DNA of 64,000 nt from Symsagittifera roscoffensis (Eukaryota > Xenacoelomorpha > Acoela > Convolutidae), in assembly GCF_963678635.1 (NCBI RefSeq), contig NC_087066.1, forward strand, positions 37,201,152-37,265,151. Direction: 5' to 3'. The notes below the pieces were generated by a model. That model was not told where the DNA came from. It saw only the letters and a program-made list of their open reading frames with translations, and searched no databases. Positions 53,932-64,000 of this stretch are shown piece after piece. Numbering within the stretch: the stretch's first letter is position 1; each line of letters opens with the position of its first letter. The position numbers and the translations under genes are program-made.

Positions 53932-54719
53932 GGGTTGACCTCCATAGACCAAAAATGCTAATCATACAATTCCACAAACTAAGTCTATGAAAAAATACTA
54001 GTCATACAAATTTCATACATTTTGCTAAAATGGTGTCGTCGAATTTTCGAAAAACTTTTCTCGTTTTGAAATAAAATTCGGTGTATCGTACTAAATAAAA
54101 AAGAAAAACTAGAAAAAGAAAAGTATTTTTGAAAAAATTTTTTTTCAACCGCAAATTGTTTTTTGTTTTCAAACAAACATTTTTCGAAAAAAAAATTGCA
54201 TGCAAAATTATTTTTTAGTGCGTATAACGTAGTCTTGGATGTACCAATATTGGTTTTTTTCAAAAACGCTTAAAACTCCTCTTTCTTTTGTTTGACATTT
54301 TTTTGTATGCCTTGATCAATGTCTGGTAATTGAAAAATTCAAATTTTAGAAATAATCATCTTTGAAAACTTTTGCCAAAATTTAAAAGTTCGTTACTTTA
54401 CTTATATTATTTGTGTGAGACACATTTAAAACATTTCAGGCTGTTTCCAATGCATTTTTAATGCGAGACGGCCGAACCTTTGGTTACTACATTTGAGTAA
54501 CCTACGAACAAAACCAAAAAATTTTGAAAAATTAAAATGCAAAAAATCAAAATTTTTGGTTTATGGAAAAATGCTAGTCATACAATTTCCATCTATGAAA
54601 AAATACTAATCATAGACCTTTCATGCAATCTTCTGTACTTATGGAATTGCATGAAAAGTGTATGATTAGCATTTTTTTTCATAGATGAAAATTGTATGAC
54701 TAGCATTTTTGGTCAACCC
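53932..54719. mobile_element. Foldback element, 788 bp, ends GGGTTGACC
   Basis: Terminal gggttgacc is inverted exactly at the right end (ggtcaaccc). Subterminal arms share aaaaatgctaatcatacaa in inverted form, with several extra internal copies of the atactagtcatacaa motif. No transposase is encoded. Confidence 0.6.
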
Positions 54720-54739
54720 GCGTAGTTGGCCAAATGCCC

Positions 54740-55694
54740 TGGTTGACAAAACTGCTTGTCATTCAATTTCATATTTTGAAAAAAAAAATGAATACCAATA
54801 AATCTCAATCAAAAATATAGAATGAAAGAGTTGCACAAAATTAGCATGATAAGCAATTTTTCTATGCTATGGAAATGTTTAATAGACATTTTTCTGATTC
54901 TATGAAAATGTACGACATGCATTTTTCCATGTTTTTTTTGTGTTTTTTTATAAATATGTGTTTTGCGAAAAATGAGAAAACAAATGAGAAAACTGATAGC
55001 TAAAACACCATTGAAATTGCAAATTAAACGACGCTTTGATGGATGCCAAGTAAATTAAACTATTAAATTTCACACAGTATTGTGACAAAAAATTATTTTG
55101 TGTAAATGGCAAGAAGCTTCTTTTTCAAAAAATCCATTCAAAAGGGGGACCTCTTTTGGGACAAATTTAGCTTTATTGTTTTTTTTTGTATAAACGTTAT
55201 CAGACGTCAAAATGTTTTCGTTGTGATTCTTGATTTGTTTTGTGCAGAAAAAGCTGTATGGACTGAATACGTTATCTGCAAAAATTTCAGTTTAAAATTC
55301 TTTTTAGGAGTTTTTTTTTGTACAAATAACTGGTTAAGCGACTAAATTGAGAATTACAATTTTTTCGTTTGCTTTTATATTTTCTAATGAAAAAAGCGCT
55401 TATCAAACAAGTTCCATAAAGGAAAATTGTATGGTAAACAGTTTTCCCATACAAAACAAAAACATGTTTTTGACGAACAAAAGAGCTCCATTCAGCATAA
55501 CGGAAATAATTTTACTCCAATTGACCTAGACAACAAATTTGATAAATTTTAGAGTTTTTGTCGGCGTGGAAGTACATGCTTGTGATACAAGTTTCAAAGA
55601 AGCGTAAATATATGAGCAGCATATTTTCATAGACTCGATTAAGGGAATTAGAATTGTATGATACGCATTTTTTTTTGGTTTGGAGGGCAACCCG
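54740..55694. mobile_element. Related foldback element, adjacent copy
   Basis: The left end tggttgacaaaactgcttgt and right end gtatgatacgcatttttttt...gggcaaccc resemble the ends of 53932-54719. Boundaries are approximate, and symmetry is weaker. Confidence 0.35.
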
Positions 55695-56709
55695 GCGAAA
55701 TTTTGCTATATCTTCATGGGCCTATAGACACCATCGTAATAACATATTTCTAAATTATACACCCAAGACTTCGATAACTTCAAGGTGATGTAAAATGATG
55801 ATAAACACGACATAAAATGAATTTTGCTTGCCAGCAGAATCATATTTAACGAATGTAAGAGACCAAGGCAATTAATTTTTTGAGCTATGCAGCTCGCTCT
55901 TTGAAAAGAAGAATAACAAAATTTTTATTTGGGTTAGTTGGGGGAGCTCAATTACTAATCTAAGAATGGTAGCCAAAAACGTACAAACACCATGAAATTA
56001 CGAACGGTTTTTGCTTTAAAAATGTTGATTTGGATTATCATTGTTGTGAAAATACTAATATTTCAAAAAAAGAAAACTTGAAACATGATTCGAAATCGTT
56101 CAGGTCGAAACATGATTATAAAAGTTTCAAGTCAATTGGAATACAAAGCTTAAGACTCGCACAACAAACCCATATATAACAAAAGGAACGCAACCTTTAG
56201 TCCCCAATATCAACAATTAGGTCTTACTACAAACTTTTGCTTGAAACAAATTTTTGACATTCAGAAAATAACGACTAGATGCTGGGCACAATTTTTCGTC
56301 TGTTACGAATCACGTCTTTTAGGACGTGTTGCCTCATTTGAAATGCATGGCATGGCTAACATCAAAATTCAACAAATTTCCAAATAATTGTGAGACAATT
56401 TTAAAAATTTTAATAGCAAATTTGTATTTTACACCAATCTTATTAGAGTGAGGACTAAGATACTAGTTGCTAGCAAAAAATCAGAATTTTTTTTGTAAAA
56501 TTCTGAAAAAATAAAAATGCTGAAATTGCTCGAACAGTTATAAAAACAGTTTGAAGAAGAATTGACATAATTTTGTTCAATCAGTCTTCCTTATATATTT
56601 TTAGAATCTAATTTTAATTTGGATGCAAAAGCTTAAAATAATGAACAGTTGAGCCATACAATCTCAAGATAGAGGGTATCAATCTTTAGAATTTCTTTTG
56701 CATTAAATT
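55695..56709. other. AT-rich intergenic stretch
   Basis: I see no gene or named repeat. Confidence 0.35.
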
Positions 56710-56931
56710 CAGGGCTGGGAAAATACTTTAGCAGTTAAAACATTTTGAAATATTTTTGCAGCTATTAAAAAAAAATTTTTTTTCAGGCCTTTATATCTTT
56801 TAGCAGCTAATTATTATAAAATTTTGTATTCAGAGTCACTGTGATTGCATCATTTCCCAGAAATTAGCTGCTTAAAAAGCCGAAGCAATCAGAAAATTGT
56901 ATTAAAAGCTAAAACTAATTTCCAAACCCTG
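56710..56931. mobile_element. hAT-like MITE, 222 bp
   Basis: The ends CAGGGCTGGGAAA and (inverted) CAGGGTTTGGAAA match at 11 of 13 bases. Flanking 8-mers attaaatt and attataat agree at 6 of 8, consistent with an old 8-bp target duplication. Confidence 0.5.
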
Positions 56932-57849
56932 ATTATAATGAATACTATATTGTGGAACCTTTGATTTTTCTACCCACAAAATCAATTTGTAGTAGATGTA
57001 CAGGTTGTACGGCTCACTATATCGTGGAATAAATTTTAAGGTCAAAGTAATTTCAGTTTTAGTTCAACGATTAAATTTTTATGTCTTTTAGTTCAAAAAA
57101 GAACTATTTTTTTTCTTTAAGTAGAGCTGAATTGGTCATAATATTTTCTTAAAGCAGAGTAGTCTGATCACAATGCTGCTATCTTATAAACGGATAGTTT
57201 TTTTCTCCTGGGTTTCGTTGTCATGTCAAAAGTGCTTGTATCAGGGCAAAGAAATAAATAATGAGATTGTGTCTCTGGGACTTTTTCAGATGAAAAAAGA
57301 ACTCGATGGACATCTTAGACTGTACAAAAAATGCTTCAAAATCTGCCAGTTGGAAACATCTGAAAGTTATCTAATTTAGTTATAAAAAACAGTTAGTATA
57401 CATATTTCGTAACTTCATTCGGAGCCGAAAACAAAACCTTCTGAGAAAAAAAACTAGGTTTCAGTTGTTAGTTGCAAAAATACCTAATTAGTTCAGAGAT
57501 TGGAAGGCTCCACTCAATTTTTTGCAAAAACTCAACTATTTGATTTCTTTGCAATGATGTCAGTGGCACAAACATCTGGTTAAAAAAAATTTGATATGAA
57601 ATTTTTGAATTTTAAGTAGCACCTTTAACACAGAAGCTTTACTAGAAATCATTTTAAGAAAAAATTAAGCTAAAAAAGTACTTGGTACAAACCGAAAAAT
57701 TACATCTACAAAAAATGTATACTTTTGTCCCAGAAGAAGCTCAGAAGCGGCCTTAGCAAGACTTGATAATCTCTGCTAAGGGGAAATGGTTGACTTTTGC
57801 AATGCGAAAGTATAGCTGTAGTTATTAAAAGTTTTCCAGCTAAAAAAGT
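56932..57849. other. AT-rich intergenic stretch
   Basis: A 68-codon plus-strand frame (57173-57379) is the only open stretch; it shows no domain or signal, and I do not call it. Confidence 0.35.
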
Positions 57850-58745
57850 TTTAAATCAAAATTATACGACCCATTTTTTCTGAAACAGGCAAAAAAACAT
57901 AATATTATATTTGCCCAAGAAACAACGCAACAAAATGTGAAGAAGCCAATATAATATTAACACAACCAGTTTAGTAAAAAAATTATCCAAAATCAGAGTT
58001 GACAAACTTACAAACTAACTACACAACAACTTTAAATTATATTACAAGGAGCCCATGTAAAGCTGGAGGTATCTGCTTAACTTTTTCCGAATATGTGGTA
58101 ACGATGCAAAATTATATGAAAAAAATCAAAATTTAAATATTTGGATTCACATAAAACCTTAGTTGCTTCTCTAATGAAATAAGTAATCGGGAATTTTTTT
58201 AGAAATAGGAAATTTCCCCCTCTACATACATTTTTCGCCAACTTTTAAGGAGTAGCTATTTATGCACAAACCTAAAATTTCAGTTTTGGAAAAATATTTT
58301 TCGAAGAAAGACAAGAAGTTTCGAAAAACACTCAGAAACATAAAACTTGAACTTTCTGGGGGCCTTAATTCTTTGTGCAAAAAATTTGGGCCTAGACCAA
58401 AATAAGAATAGAAATTTCTACGACCCATCCCTCTCGAAACAGGAAAAATAATTTAAAAATTTGGACTTGAAACTACGAAACATAAGCTGACTAAGCCGAA
58501 ATAAGTTAGACCCAACCCATATAACCGAAAAAAAAACTCAAAATTGAAAAAAAAGAGTTGGTAAATTACAAATTACAGAACAGTTTTCATAATAGTAGGA
58601 GCCGATCTGAAGCTGGAAGTACTTGTTAGACTTTTTCCGATCTTTTTAAACTGATGCAGGATGAAATAGGCAAAATTAAAAAAATGGGCTTCAACCGAAA
58701 CCTAAGTTATTTCTCTAATAAAATGTCTCTAATAAGTTTGAAATT
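57850..58745. repeat. Imperfect tandem duplication, period about 550
   Basis: Blocks at about 57850-58200 recur at about 58400-58745: tacgaccca, gaaacagg, aggagcc...gtaaagctgga against aggagcc...ctgaagctgga, gactttttccga, and taaaaccttagttgcttctc against gaaacctaagttatttctc. It is non-coding. Confidence 0.5.
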
Positions 58746-59107
58746 TTTGGGACAATGGAATTATCAAAAGAAAACCAAATTTTTTCCTACAAATTTTTAG
58801 GCGTATCCGCTTATTAGCCTAGGCTTGCACAACCTCGTGCATCGATTATACTCTTGGAATCAAAGATGATTTCCATAGCGAGGCATGTCTCGTGTGAGTG
58901 AAACTTAGAAAAAAAGCAACGTCTGGATGTAATCTTGTGAAAGCGATGCGTTGATTGTTCCGCGGGTCGTGATCTCAATTTTGATTTTGGATCACTTCAG
59001 AGAAAAGCAAACGTATGACCAGGGTGGATCTAGATTTTTCCTAAGAGGGCGGATATTTTTCTATAGGCCGAACGTTTTGAATTTCCGAGTCACGATAAAA
59101 AATCTAT

Positions 59108-59163
59108 TCCTCTCTAACTAATCTAACTAAATAACTATTCATCTAACTAATAACTAACTAAAC
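59108..59163. repeat. CTAACTAAATAACTATT minisatellite, left block
   Basis: Repeats of ctaactaa and ataactatt. The same repeat resumes after the two Helentron-like copies, at 60337. Confidence 0.7.
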
Positions 59164-59689
59164 AAGACTGCTCGTATCAGGGCGAAGCCCTGAATGTTCC
59201 GACTGCCTTTTAAGGTTTATGGAGCAGTAATAACATTAAAAAATTCAATGAAATAAAACAAAATGAAGTTTTTTTTTCTAAAATTTGAAAACTTATATGT
59301 AAATCATCACCCCACACGCCATTTAAAGTACAAAAGGATAGATTTTGCTCCTTGTAACAAATCAATTATGGCAAATAAGCTTCTTTCAACCAATTTGGAA
59401 CTATTTCTAAGACGGGTTAACTCTCCGCTTACGCGTTAATAGCGCGATATCGCGCGTTAACTGTCCCAAATTGGCCAAAATGGCAACCTTCAAACTCCCA
59501 TAACTTTACGAAAAATAATCACAGGTGAAATATCTTTTCAAATTTGAGCTCAGGACAACAATAACTTTCGAATGATATTTAAAAATTCCGTCAAAAATGG
59601 CTAGTTAAAAAGTCGAAACTTGTCTGAAGAAAAAAAAACCCACCCCGAGCACAAATATTCCGTTACTTTCGTATCGAAAGTCGGAACAA
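59162..59689 (-). mobile_element. Helentron-like element copy H3
   Basis: A full copy, head-to-tail with H4. On the plus strand it begins aagactgctcgtatcagggc with the stem-loop cagggcgaagccctg, then gttccgact, and ends agtcggaacaa. Confidence 0.8.
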
Positions 59690-60336
59690 CAAGACTGCTC
59701 GTATCAGGGCAAAGCCCTGAAAATTCCGACTGCCTTTTATCGTTTATGGAGCAGTAATAGCATAAACAGCATAAAAAAATTGGATCTACTTAACAATCTC
59801 CCCCCCCCCCTATTGTATCTACAAAAGAAACCCCCCTTTCTTGACAGAGGGGCGGAGATTGTTAAGTAGATCCAAAAAATTAAATGAAATAAAATAAAAT
59901 GAAAAACTTTTCTAAAATTTGAAAATTTTTCTATGAAAATCATCCCCCCACACGCCACTTAAAGTACAAAACAAAAGATTTTGCTACTTGTAACAAATCA
60001 ATTTTGGCAAGTAAGCTTCTTTCAAACAATTTGGAACGATTTCTAAGACGGATTAAATCTCCGCTTACGCGTTAATAGCGCGAATTATATCGCGCGTTAA
60101 TTGTCCCAAAATGGTCAAAATAGCCAAAATGGCAATCTTTAAACCCTCATAAATTTACAAAAAATGATCGCAGGTGAAATATCTTTTCAAACTTAAGCTC
60201 AGGACAACAATGCTTTTTGTTTGATAAATAAAATTCCGTCAAAAATGGCTAGTTAAAAAGTCGAAATTTGTCCTAAGAAAAAAAACCCACCCCGAGCACA
60301 AATATTCCGTTACTTTCGTATCGAAAGTCGGAACAA
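59690..60336 (-). mobile_element. Helentron-like element copy H4 with nested MITE
   Basis: A full copy in the same orientation as H3 and directly abutting it. It is longer than the others because of the 92-bp insertion at 59782-59873. Confidence 0.8.
59782..59873. mobile_element. 92-bp MITE nested in H4
   Basis: Perfect 20-bp inverted ends GGATCTACTTAACAATCTCC and GGAGATTGTTAAGTAGATCC. It is flanked by perfect 8-bp duplications AAAAAATT (59774-59781 and 59874-59881). Copy H3 has the empty site ttaaaaaattcaatg. The core is a C-run plus aaacccccctttc. An 8-bp duplication suggests a hAT-like mobiliser. Confidence 0.88.
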
Positions 60337-60401
60337 TAACTAAATAACTATTCAACTAAATAACTAACTCTTCCTCTCTAACTAAATAACTATTCAACTC
60401 A
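60337..60401. repeat. CTAACTAAATAACTATT minisatellite, right block
   Basis: It continues the repeat interrupted at 59163 (ataactaaataactattcaa, repeated). Confidence 0.7.
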
Positions 60402-60839
60402 AGCGTAACATAGGTCTAACGACAAAAGAGCGCGTTCGAAATGAAAATTGTCTTCTAGACTAACCTGTCATTTAGGCATTGATACTGTGATTGAAATTAT
60501 CAGTTGCATAAATCGGATTAATGCAAAAGGTGGGGGGTTTGTCACAAAAAATCAGATCGTAAGACTAATCAGTAGGCTAAATGAATGTAGCTGCCTTATC
60601 CGGCTGGTCAGCTACGCCAGATTTCCAGCTTCACGTCATTTTTTAAAGTTGTGATTTTTAAAGTTTTCAGTAACGTTTTCATTTTTCGTCCTTTTCTTCT
60701 TTCAGCTTATCTTATTGATCTCCTTTATTCCCAACAGCTTCAAGTTGTGGTAGTCATTCATCACTGCTCGATTCTCATTTTACCTATGCTTTTTTGGGCC
60801 GTATCATAGATGACGCTGACCGCGATTTTTTTATCCGCT
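60402..60839. other. Spacer between minisatellite and gypsy remnants
   Basis: A 68-codon plus-strand frame at 60448 has no recognisable features; nothing is called. Confidence 0.3.
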
Positions 60840-61235
60840 CTTCTTCTAGAATTCGCTGTGCCTGGTCTTGTTGTATCTGGTCCCTCAACTCTGTGGTTCG
60901 TTGTCAGTTTTTTTAAAGCTGCCGCTGTCTGTTCTGGCAAGTGTATTTTTGCTAAGTAATAGAAGAGTCTGTCTTCTCGTTCGATATTGCCCGCAAAAAT
61001 CTGTCTGAGGTTTTCGTTGTTCGTCCTGAACGTAACGTGGTCGCCGCTGTTTCTTCCTGTTTTGTCTCTTCGTAGTCTTAAGTTTCAGTCCTGAGGCGTG
61101 TCTCATCCGAAAGATCTTCCTCGCTCCCATATCAAAGAGTCCTCACTCATGTTAGCGAAGCTAGAGTCCACTAGTTTTGCTGGTGGTGAAACGGTGTCCG
61201 CCGTTTGATCCATGATCGGCGTTGGGCTTTCGATG
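60840..61235 (-). pseudogene. gag-like remnant of a third gypsy-type element
   Basis: The minus strand reads, across one or two frame changes, MSEDSLIWERGRSF, then REDRLFYYLAKIHLPEQTAA and basic, Arg-rich sequence. It starts from an ATG-containing stretch near 61150. The mix suggests an N-terminal Gag or similar polar protein, but no capsid or zinc-knuckle motif is seen. It lies on the wrong side of the integrase remnant for an intact element, so the cluster is rearranged. Confidence 0.35.
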
Positions 61236-61249
61236 ATGTGCCTCAATTC

Positions 61250-61990
61250 CTGTCTGCGTGAAGCATTTCGCTGTCCCTCTGTTTAGCGCTTGCTGTTTGC
61301 TTAAAGCGGTTTGATAAAAAAAATGTTTTTGACAACTTCAATCATTCTTTTTCTTTGATTTGCATGAAACATATCTTTATCATGTATTTTTTGCGTCAAA
61401 CTGCTGGTTGTCGTCTATGTTTTTATCTTCAATGGACAAAATTTGTGCGGACGCTTTCAATACTTTCGTATAGTATTGACCAATTGCTTGCACGATTTCT
61501 TTTTTCTTTAGTTGTTCAGAATGCTCTGGAACAATCTTTTGTGCTTGTTTTTTTTTCACGTGTATTGTTTGTTCTTAACTCGAGTTGGGCAAAAAACATC
61601 AATTCTTTCCATTCCGAGCTATTGAATGGTGACGACTTTAGATTCTTACTGATTGTGGCGCAGGGTTCGCTTTTTGGGCCTGATTGTTAGTTTTCAATGT
61701 TTGTGCGACCACCATGTTCTATCGGAAGATGATATTTTTTCCAATTGTCTTGGTGAGTAGCATGGAAAAGTTCAACGCATCCGTCACTGAGGATATGGCA
61801 CACTTTTTTCATCGTCCCTGTAAGAATGCAGTCTCTGAGTTTGCGTAGTGTCCTATCACTCAAAGCGACTAAGGGCTTACGGATGAACATGCATGATAAT
61901 TAATTTCCAGTTTGTGTCCGATTTTGAATTGGAAGCAAAGAGTTTCCGCTATCATTTTCAGCTAACAGGTTAACCGTTGGACGATTTGCT
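61250..61990 (-). pseudogene. gypsy integrase N-terminal (HHCC) remnant
   Basis: The minus strand from 61890 reads GTMKKVCHILSDGCVELFHA, then THQDNWKKYHLPIEHGG and, after a stop, SEPCATISKNLKSSP. The His-x-x-His pair (FHATH) and Cys-x-x-Cys pair (EPCA in degraded form) match the zinc-binding domain of gypsy integrases. The core domain is missing: downstream sequence (61250-61570) instead repeats 62112-62460. Confidence 0.6.
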
Positions 61991-62110
61991 TCAAATTTTC
62001 CTTGACCAGGTTTATATCTAAATTGTCCTATCAAATTGTCCTATCATTTTCAGCTAACAGGTTAACCGTTGGACGATGTGCTTCAAATTGTCCTTGACCA
62101 GGTTTATATC
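61947..62110. repeat. Tandem duplication of about 88 bp
   Basis: tcattttcagctaacaggtt aaccgttggacgat.tgcttc and ccttgaccaggtttatatct occur twice in succession (61951-62020 and 62043-62112). A third, diverged version is at 63943-63985. Confidence 0.85.
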
Positions 62111-62464
62111 TCTTGTCTGCGTTAATGGTTTCTCCACCCCTTCTGTTTAGCACTCGTCATTTTTTATGCAAAACGATAAAAAAGTATTCATAACTCTTTC
62201 AATTGTTTGTTGTTTTTCACTTGCATGCAACATATTGCTATCAGATATTTGTGAGTTAAATGACTGGTTTTTGCCTGCTAGTTTATTACCAATGAAAAAA
62301 TTTAATGCGTCCATTTTTAATACTTTCGAATTGTATTGAACAATTGCAAGCTCATTTTTGATTGTTGTACAAAGTTGAGAATGTTTCGGAACCTTATTTT
62401 GTAGTTTTTTGATAGTTTTTTGCGTGTATCGTTTGTTGTTAATTCGAGTTCCACAAAAACAATT

Positions 62465-62810
62465 GCCCCCTCACACATTTAGAGCTTATGGTTTTTTTGA
62501 AGAAGTTCGAGATAAGTAAACAACAAAACCTATCTTGCTACCCACCATTTGTCCCAACTCAAAGTCAAACGGAAATAAACGATCAATCCAATTTGTCAGT
62601 CTCGACTGATTTGTTTCATTCGATCAGTGTGATTTAAGTAAAGTTAGTAGCGTTCTAAAGTCGTTGAGCACTGTAAACTTTTCCATAAAATGATCACTGG
62701 AAAAGTTCCAGTGACAAAAGTGCGCTCAATAACCCTTCCTCACCGCAAGCATCCGCATAGAATTTCGTTCTATTATCGGGGCCAAATCGGAGTTTCGGAA
62801 TAAGAGTGGT
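62465..62810 (-). pseudogene. gypsy RNase H remnant
   Basis: The minus strand reads FYADACGEEGLLSA (diverged form of the DAS..G block), HFMEKFTVLNDFRTLLTLLK, then NQSRLTNWIDRLFPFDFELG and VGSKIGF. This follows the order and spacing of the RNase H in the two better copies (SQSRLTRWIDRLIPF, AGSKMGL). Frame changes and stops are present. Confidence 0.65.
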
Positions 62811-62824
62811 TTTTTTCCCTGGAT

Positions 62825-63319
62825 TTCTCCTAGTAGTCGTCGAGCTGTAGTCTTCTCAATCGTAGTCCCTGCTCAGAATGAACTCCATTTCCCTCTATGT
62901 ATTTTTTCTGTCCCCTTAACGTTTTACAAGCAAGGTTCACAAAAGAATCCTGTGTCCCAACTAAGTCCCAAGAATGATAGTTTATCATTTCTTCTCCGTG
63001 TTTGCGCATTCCTCCTTTTTCGCTCCTGTTTGATCTCAATGTCCTTTCAGTGATCGGTATCATTTCGTTGCTTCTCCGACATTATTAGTTTGCCAGATAA
63101 TTCCTTGTATAAACAGAGTCTTATATAATAACTTAATTTCAATTGGTCCAGTTCGTATTTTTTCGCTTGTTTATGAGAGCAATTTATTGGATTTCCGACA
63201 AAAATGGTTTTCGAGCGGTGCCATTTCAACCGTGATTTGGTCTTGTGTTCTTAAAGCCGCTACTTATTTTTTGAATGAGTGATCCAATTCCAATTCAAAT
63301 GAACCTTGCTGTTCTTCTG
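62825..63319 (-). pseudogene. Possible tail of the second gypsy remnant
   Basis: Two charged open stretches (63047-63229 and 62830-63063) follow the integrase remnant on the same strand. They are where the long polar integrase tail lies in the complete element, but I cannot align them to it. Confidence 0.3.
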
Positions 63320-64000
63320 TCATACAACCCAGTCAATTTTTACCCAATATATTAAGCGTTCCACTAAACCAATGCTGTGATTATCGTTTGGCCGTGCAAT
63401 GATTAGTTCCATTTTGTTGTTGTCGCAAAGTTCCGTGATGACTTCGATCGAAATTTCGAAAAGATTGAAATAGCTTAAAAGATTTGCACAATTTTTCTTT
63501 TTTTTTCTCGTTTTGATGGGCCCGGCAAAATCCAACAGGGTTCACTAAATTTTTTGGTTCTTTTCAATTCGAGCGAGTGAGTAGTCGTTTTAGATGGTTG
63601 CTGATTGTGGAGCAAGGTTCGCATTGCTCTGACTTATTGAAAATGTTTCGATGTTTGTGAGGCCACCATGTTCGATCTGAAGCTAATAACATTTCCAAAT
63701 GTCATGGATGAAAAGCATGGAAAACGTCAACGCATCCATCTCTGAGCAAGAATAGTATTGCTACTTTTTCATTCATGCACACGCAGCGTCCGTTAAGGTG
63801 GTTCTGAGTTTCCTGTTTAAAATGCATTATAGCTTGATTTCGAATTTGTACATCTGCAAGACATTGTCTTGTGTATCCGACTCTGTAGGACATCCCGATC
63901 TCTGTTGGTATATCCCCAGTTTCCAGTTGTGTGTTTCTATAGTTTTCAGCTAACATGTTGACCTTCGGACGATGTGTCCCGATTAGTAGTTGAGTTTTTC
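63320..64000 (-). pseudogene. gypsy integrase remnant, second copy, deleted core
   Basis: From the right edge the minus strand reads a spacer, then FHAFHP and LEMLLASDRTWWPHKHRN with CEPC (HHCC domain, about 63745-63620). Next come VDFAGPIKTRKKKKN (first catalytic Asp) and ARPNDNHSIGLVERLIY with the catalytic Glu. Between the Asp block and the Glu block only about 35 residues remain, so the middle of the core, with the second Asp, is deleted. The element's RT side lies beyond the window. Confidence 0.75.

Larger units (their letters stand above)
61250..62460. repeat. Partial tandem duplication, period about 860
   Basis: 61250-61570 matches 62112-62460: tgtctgcgt, ctgtttagc, ttttcacttgcatgcaacat against tttgatttgcatgaaacat, aatactttcg.attgtattga and gtgtat.gtttgtt.ttaa. 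The two copies derive from the same gypsy spacer between RNase H and integrase. Confidence 0.6.

Noticed and set aside
54002-54263. Phe/Lys-rich minus-strand frames
   Set aside because: They lie inside a foldback element and have the composition of random AT-rich DNA.
57173-57379. Short plus-strand gene
   Set aside because: There is no domain, no conserved neighbour and no splice context; its start overlaps a trace of the Helentron-like family.

Overview
This is a eukaryotic, AT-rich, gene-poor and very repeat-rich window. A nematode is the most likely source but is not proven. The case for it rests on the one recognisable host gene, an O-acyltransferase with a C-terminal SGNH domain (the OAC-type family that is large in nematodes), on TTTTCAG-like splice acceptors, on a foldback element with Tc1-like CAGTGCTG ends, and on gypsy and BEL/Pao retrotransposons. 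A 200-base run of N (24822-25021) marks an assembly gap.

Host gene. Six minus-strand exons can be assembled by eye: 52102-51901, 51613-51457, 49464-49145, 43112-42649, 34752-34306 and 20426-20217. Every junction is GT/AG and every phase agrees. The total is exactly 1800 nt (599 residues plus stop), a sensible length for an acyltransferase_3 + SGNH protein. The gene covers about 32 kb and about 94 percent of it is intron. The introns hold a complete 6.7-kb gypsy element, foldback elements, two broken BEL/Pao elements, a 1.34-kb tandem array and the assembly gap. The last two junctions are the least certain.

Layout. 1-3060: 5'-truncated gypsy element (minus), running off the left edge. 3260-8960: old tandem segmental duplication with a period near 3 kb. 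9000-10580: GCGAC/CGAC-rich minisatellite-like DNA. 11262-18498: eight tandem monomers of about 0.9 kb (satellite). 18500-20216: nothing recognised. 20217-52102: the acyltransferase gene and its introns. 52103-60400: several MITE-like families, including tandem copies of a Helentron-like element. 60840-64000: scrambled gypsy remnants (minus).

Mobile DNA. The gypsy element at 34908-41653 has both LTRs, PBS, PPT, gag, protease, RT, RNase H and a DD35E integrase, but is broken by frameshifts. The element at the left edge is a relative with the protease region deleted. A dispersed family of about 540 bp (six copies) has the asymmetric terminal repeats and 3' stem-loop expected of a non-autonomous Helitron2/Helentron. 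One copy carries a nested 92-bp MITE with perfect 20-bp inverted repeats and a perfect 8-bp target duplication. The BEL/Pao LTRs contain a tRNA-like block.

All calls come from reading the sequence; no database search was possible.
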